From positions 3,086,622 through 3,150,621 of the forward strand of contig NC_068342.1 of the NCBI RefSeq assembly GCF_014633365.1: DNA of 64,000 nt, in the 5' to 3' direction. This DNA comes from Diospyros lotus (lineage: Eukaryota; Streptophyta; Magnoliopsida; Ericales; Ebenaceae). Both the position numbers and the translations under genes were made by a program. The notes beneath the pieces are model-generated. The model was not told the DNA's origin, made no database searches, and saw only the letters and a program-made list of their open reading frames with translations. Below, piece after piece: positions 61,518 to 64,000 of the stretch. The number at the start of each line of letters is the position of its first letter. Within the stretch, counting starts at the first letter, position 1.

Positions 61518-63967
61518 TCAAGCTGGTGAATGAATATCTATCATTCCCAACTTGCATATTAGATCTTCAAATCTTCTAGTTGGCAATCCTTTTGTCAAAC
61601 AATCTGCTGCCTGTTTTTCAGAAGAAACATAGGGAATTTGAATGATACCTTTTTTAAACTTTTCCTTTATAAAATGTCGATCAATCTCAACGTGCTTGGT
61701 CCTGTCATGCTGTACAGGATTATGTGCAATGCTTATGGCTGATTGGTTGTCACAAAATAACTTGATTGGTTCCTTGACATCAATCTTCAAATCTTCTAGC
61801 ACAATCCTCATCTATAGTAACTCACATAGGCTAAGTGCCATAGCCCTAAACTCGACTTCAGCACTCGACCTTGCCACTATGCTCTGCTTCTTACTTTGCC
61901 AAGAGACTAAGTTCCCTCCTAAAAACATGCAATACCCTGTAGTAGATCTTCTATCACTTACAAATCTAGCATAGTCTGCATCTGTATACCCCTGTATATC
62001 CAAAACACTTCCTACTTTAAATAAGATTCCTTTACCTGGGGCTGTTTTCAAGTAGCACAATATTCTCCTTACAGCCTGCATATGACTCTCTGTCGGGCAA
62101 TGCATAAATTGACTTACTAAACTCACTGCATGGGCTATATCTGGCCTAGTGTGTGATAAGTAAATCAAATGCCCTACTAACCTCTGATATCTGCCTTTAT
62201 CCACTGGTAGGCTTTCGATGTCTTCTCCTAATTTCACATTAGGCTCTACTGGAGTACATGCTCCTTTGCTTCCCAATAAACCTGTCTCCTTCAAAAGATC
62301 CAATACATATTTACGTTGGGATAGAAATATACCTTCTTTGGAGTAGGCTACCTCTATTCCCAAAAAATACTTAAGTAATCCCAAGTTTTTGATCTCAAAA
62401 TTTTGGGCCAGTTTGCTCCTTAGATCTTGTTGTTCATCCATATCATTTCCTATCACAATGATGTCATCCACATAAACCAACAATGCAGTTATTTTTCCCT
62501 TTCCCGAGTGCTTGAAGAAGAGAGTATGGTCTCCTCTACTTTGGTGATACCCCATACACTTCATAGCTTTAGAGAACCTATCAAACCAAGTTCTTGGTGA
62601 CTGCTTGAGGCCATATAGTGCCTTTTTAAGTCCACACACCTCATCTCCTTTTCCTTCCTTAAATCCTGGTGGTTGCTCCATGAAGACCTCTTCTTCTAAA
62701 TCACCATGAAGAAATGCATTCTTCACATCTAGTTGATGTAATTTCCATCCATAATGAGCTGTTAAGGACAAGAGAATTCTTACCGTGGTCATCTTGGCCA
62801 CTGGAGCAAAAGTCTCCAGGTAATCAATTCCATATGTCTGGATGTAGCCTTTGGCCACCAATCGAGCCTTATACATCTCTAATGAGCCGTCTGCATTGTA
62901 CTTTAGGTTGAACACCCACCTACAGCCCACTGGAACCACTCCCTTTGGCTTAGGTACCAAATCCCATGTGTTGTTTTTCTTTAATGCCCACATCTCCTCC
63001 TGCATGGCTAGTTCCCATTTTTTATCCTTTAAAGTCTCTTCCACAGAATTAGGAATAACAATGGTATCTAGAGTGGTCAAAAAACTTATATGTTTTGAGG
63101 ACAACCTGTGATAGGAGAGATAGTTGTCTAGAGGATGCTGAGTGCATCTTCTAACACCTTTTCTAACAGCAATAGGAATATCCAAATCAGTAGCAAAGGA
63201 ATGAACAGGATCAAGGGAACAAACCTTCATAGAATCTGGCTAGGGATTGGATGTTGTTTCATGCTGAGAATGAGGCATGAACTGTTGTTTCCTGTGATAC
63301 ACAAAAGGAGAGCCCTTGAACCTTACTGGAGATGTTGATAATCCAGGTTGATGAGTTTGCTTAGGGCTTGGGTAGTCATTTGGGACAGAACCAGAGTGAT
63401 CACTCGAAGATAAGGGGACAGAACCAGTATGCAGGGCAGGATTAGGAATAGAATATTTAGGGTCTATTGATGTTGAAGAATGTGGACCAAGGTCAAGACT
63501 AGGAAGGAGATTGGACACGTGGTCTTCAATCGTATGATTCTCCCCCTGAAGACCAAGGGTAGAATGACCGAAGTAGGGTTGTGACTCAACAAAAGTCACA
63601 TCTTTTGAAACAAGAATTTTTCTGTAGGGGGATGATAGCACTTATAGCCTTTTTGTGTAGGGGAATAACCAAGGAAAAGACACCTAAGTGCCCTAGGGTC
63701 CAGCTTGTCTCGAGTATGAGGTGGAACATGAACAAAGGCTACACAACCAAAGGCCCTAAAAGGAAGAGGGGTATGTAGGTTAAGAGAGGGAAAAAATGTA
63801 GAATGGCATTGAAAAGGACTGTTGTTCCCAAGAACCCTAGATGGTACCCGATTGATTAGATAGGTTGCGGTCAAGATAGCCTCTCCCCAGAAGATTTTTG
63901 GAACATTATGATGATGAAGAAGTGTTCTAGTGACATTGAGGAGGTGTCTCATTTTTCGCTCAGCCAC
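61518..63967 (-). pseudogene. Defective copia pol (integrase C-term, RT, RNase H)
   Basis: The integrase end is at 63967-63596 (AERKMRHLLNVTRTLL, then DKLDPRALRCLFLGY). A +/-1 frameshift near 63600-63640 separates it from the following linker frame (63641-63240). An in-frame TAG (63242-63240) precedes the reverse transcriptase (63230-61812), which has WVFNLKYNADGS, LDVKNAFLHGDLEEEVF and the catalytic YVDD at about 62475-62464. Another in-frame TAG (61814-61812) replaces the usual Trp before RNase H (CDNQSAISIAHNPVQHDRTK). RNase H ends at the TGA beside the polypurine tract. The element cannot make an intact polyprotein. Confidence 0.9.
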
Positions 63968-64000
63968 TCCATTTTGTTGTGGAGTGTTGATGCAGGAAGA

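Larger units (their letters stand above)
61252..64000 (-). mobile_element. Ty1-copia retrotransposon, 3' part, inside KMS1-like intron 2
   Basis: The element lies antisense to the host gene and runs off the right edge. Seen on its own strand it comprises the end of integrase, the reverse transcriptase, RNase H, a polypurine tract (TTGAGGGGGAG, 61521-61511) and a 3' LTR from 61510 to about 61252. The gag, protease, primer site and 5' LTR are outside the window. Confidence 0.93.

Noticed and set aside
63135..63338. Plus-strand frames within the copia element
   Set aside because: They are antisense shadows of the integrase-RT linker and carry no motif.
1..64000. CRISPR arrays, tRNA or rRNA genes, bacterial operons, organelle DNA inserts
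   Set aside because: No regularly spaced repeats, cloverleaf genes, ribosomal RNA segments or plastid gene fragments were recognised by eye. The only tRNA-like pieces are SINE-derived.

Overview
This is a piece of a flowering-plant nuclear genome, most likely a dicot. The evidence is intron-rich genes with GT-AG junctions, organelle-type proteins found only in plants (VAR3/OZ1 and PPR families), plant 9-lipoxygenases, and plant families of SINEs, LINEs, copia elements and MITEs in AT-rich spacers. The species cannot be named from the sequence alone.

Layout. (1) 586-6743, minus: a complete five-exon VAR3/OZ1-type RanBP2 zinc-finger gene (776 aa). (2) 6744-7230: a short divergent promoter shared with (3) 7231-31592, plus: a complete 24-exon REV3 gene, the catalytic subunit of DNA polymerase zeta (1884 aa). 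Its exon phases close exactly and every polymerase motif is intact. Its introns hold an 84-95 bp minisatellite, three Au-SINE-like fragments, a copia RNase H relic and a 5'-truncated LINE. (4) 32917-34539, plus: an intronless P-class PPR gene that stops early compared with its At1g19290-like relatives. (5) 35276-35905, plus: a decayed copy of REV3 exon 23 with flanking intron. (6) 36796-40514 and 45047-48897, minus: two tandem, complete nine-exon 9-lipoxygenase-type genes (867 and 868 aa). Exons 3-9 have identical lengths in the two copies. (7) 48898-59773: a gene-poor AT-rich spacer with several MITEs, a local direct duplication and a long inverted-repeat element. (8) 59774-61231, plus: the first two exons of a KMS1/VMP1-like membrane protein gene that runs off the right edge. 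Its second intron carries (9) 61252-64000, minus: the 3' part of a defective Ty1-copia retrotransposon.

How the genes relate. VAR3 (chloroplast biogenesis and RNA editing) and REV3 (translesion DNA synthesis) share only a bidirectional promoter. The PPR/REV3-relic stretch looks like the scar of a local rearrangement. The two LOX genes are a classic tandem duplication for 9-oxylipin synthesis. I found no bacterial-type operon, no CRISPR array, no tRNA or rRNA gene, and no clearly new multi-gene system. The most informative unusual signals are the REV3 relic next to the truncated PPR gene, the overlapping uORF pair directly before the REV3 start, a MITE insertion whose empty site survives in a nearby duplicate, and a hAT-like element with a perfect 8-bp target duplication. 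Exon boundaries were set by eye from conserved protein continuity and splice dinucleotides, without transcript data.
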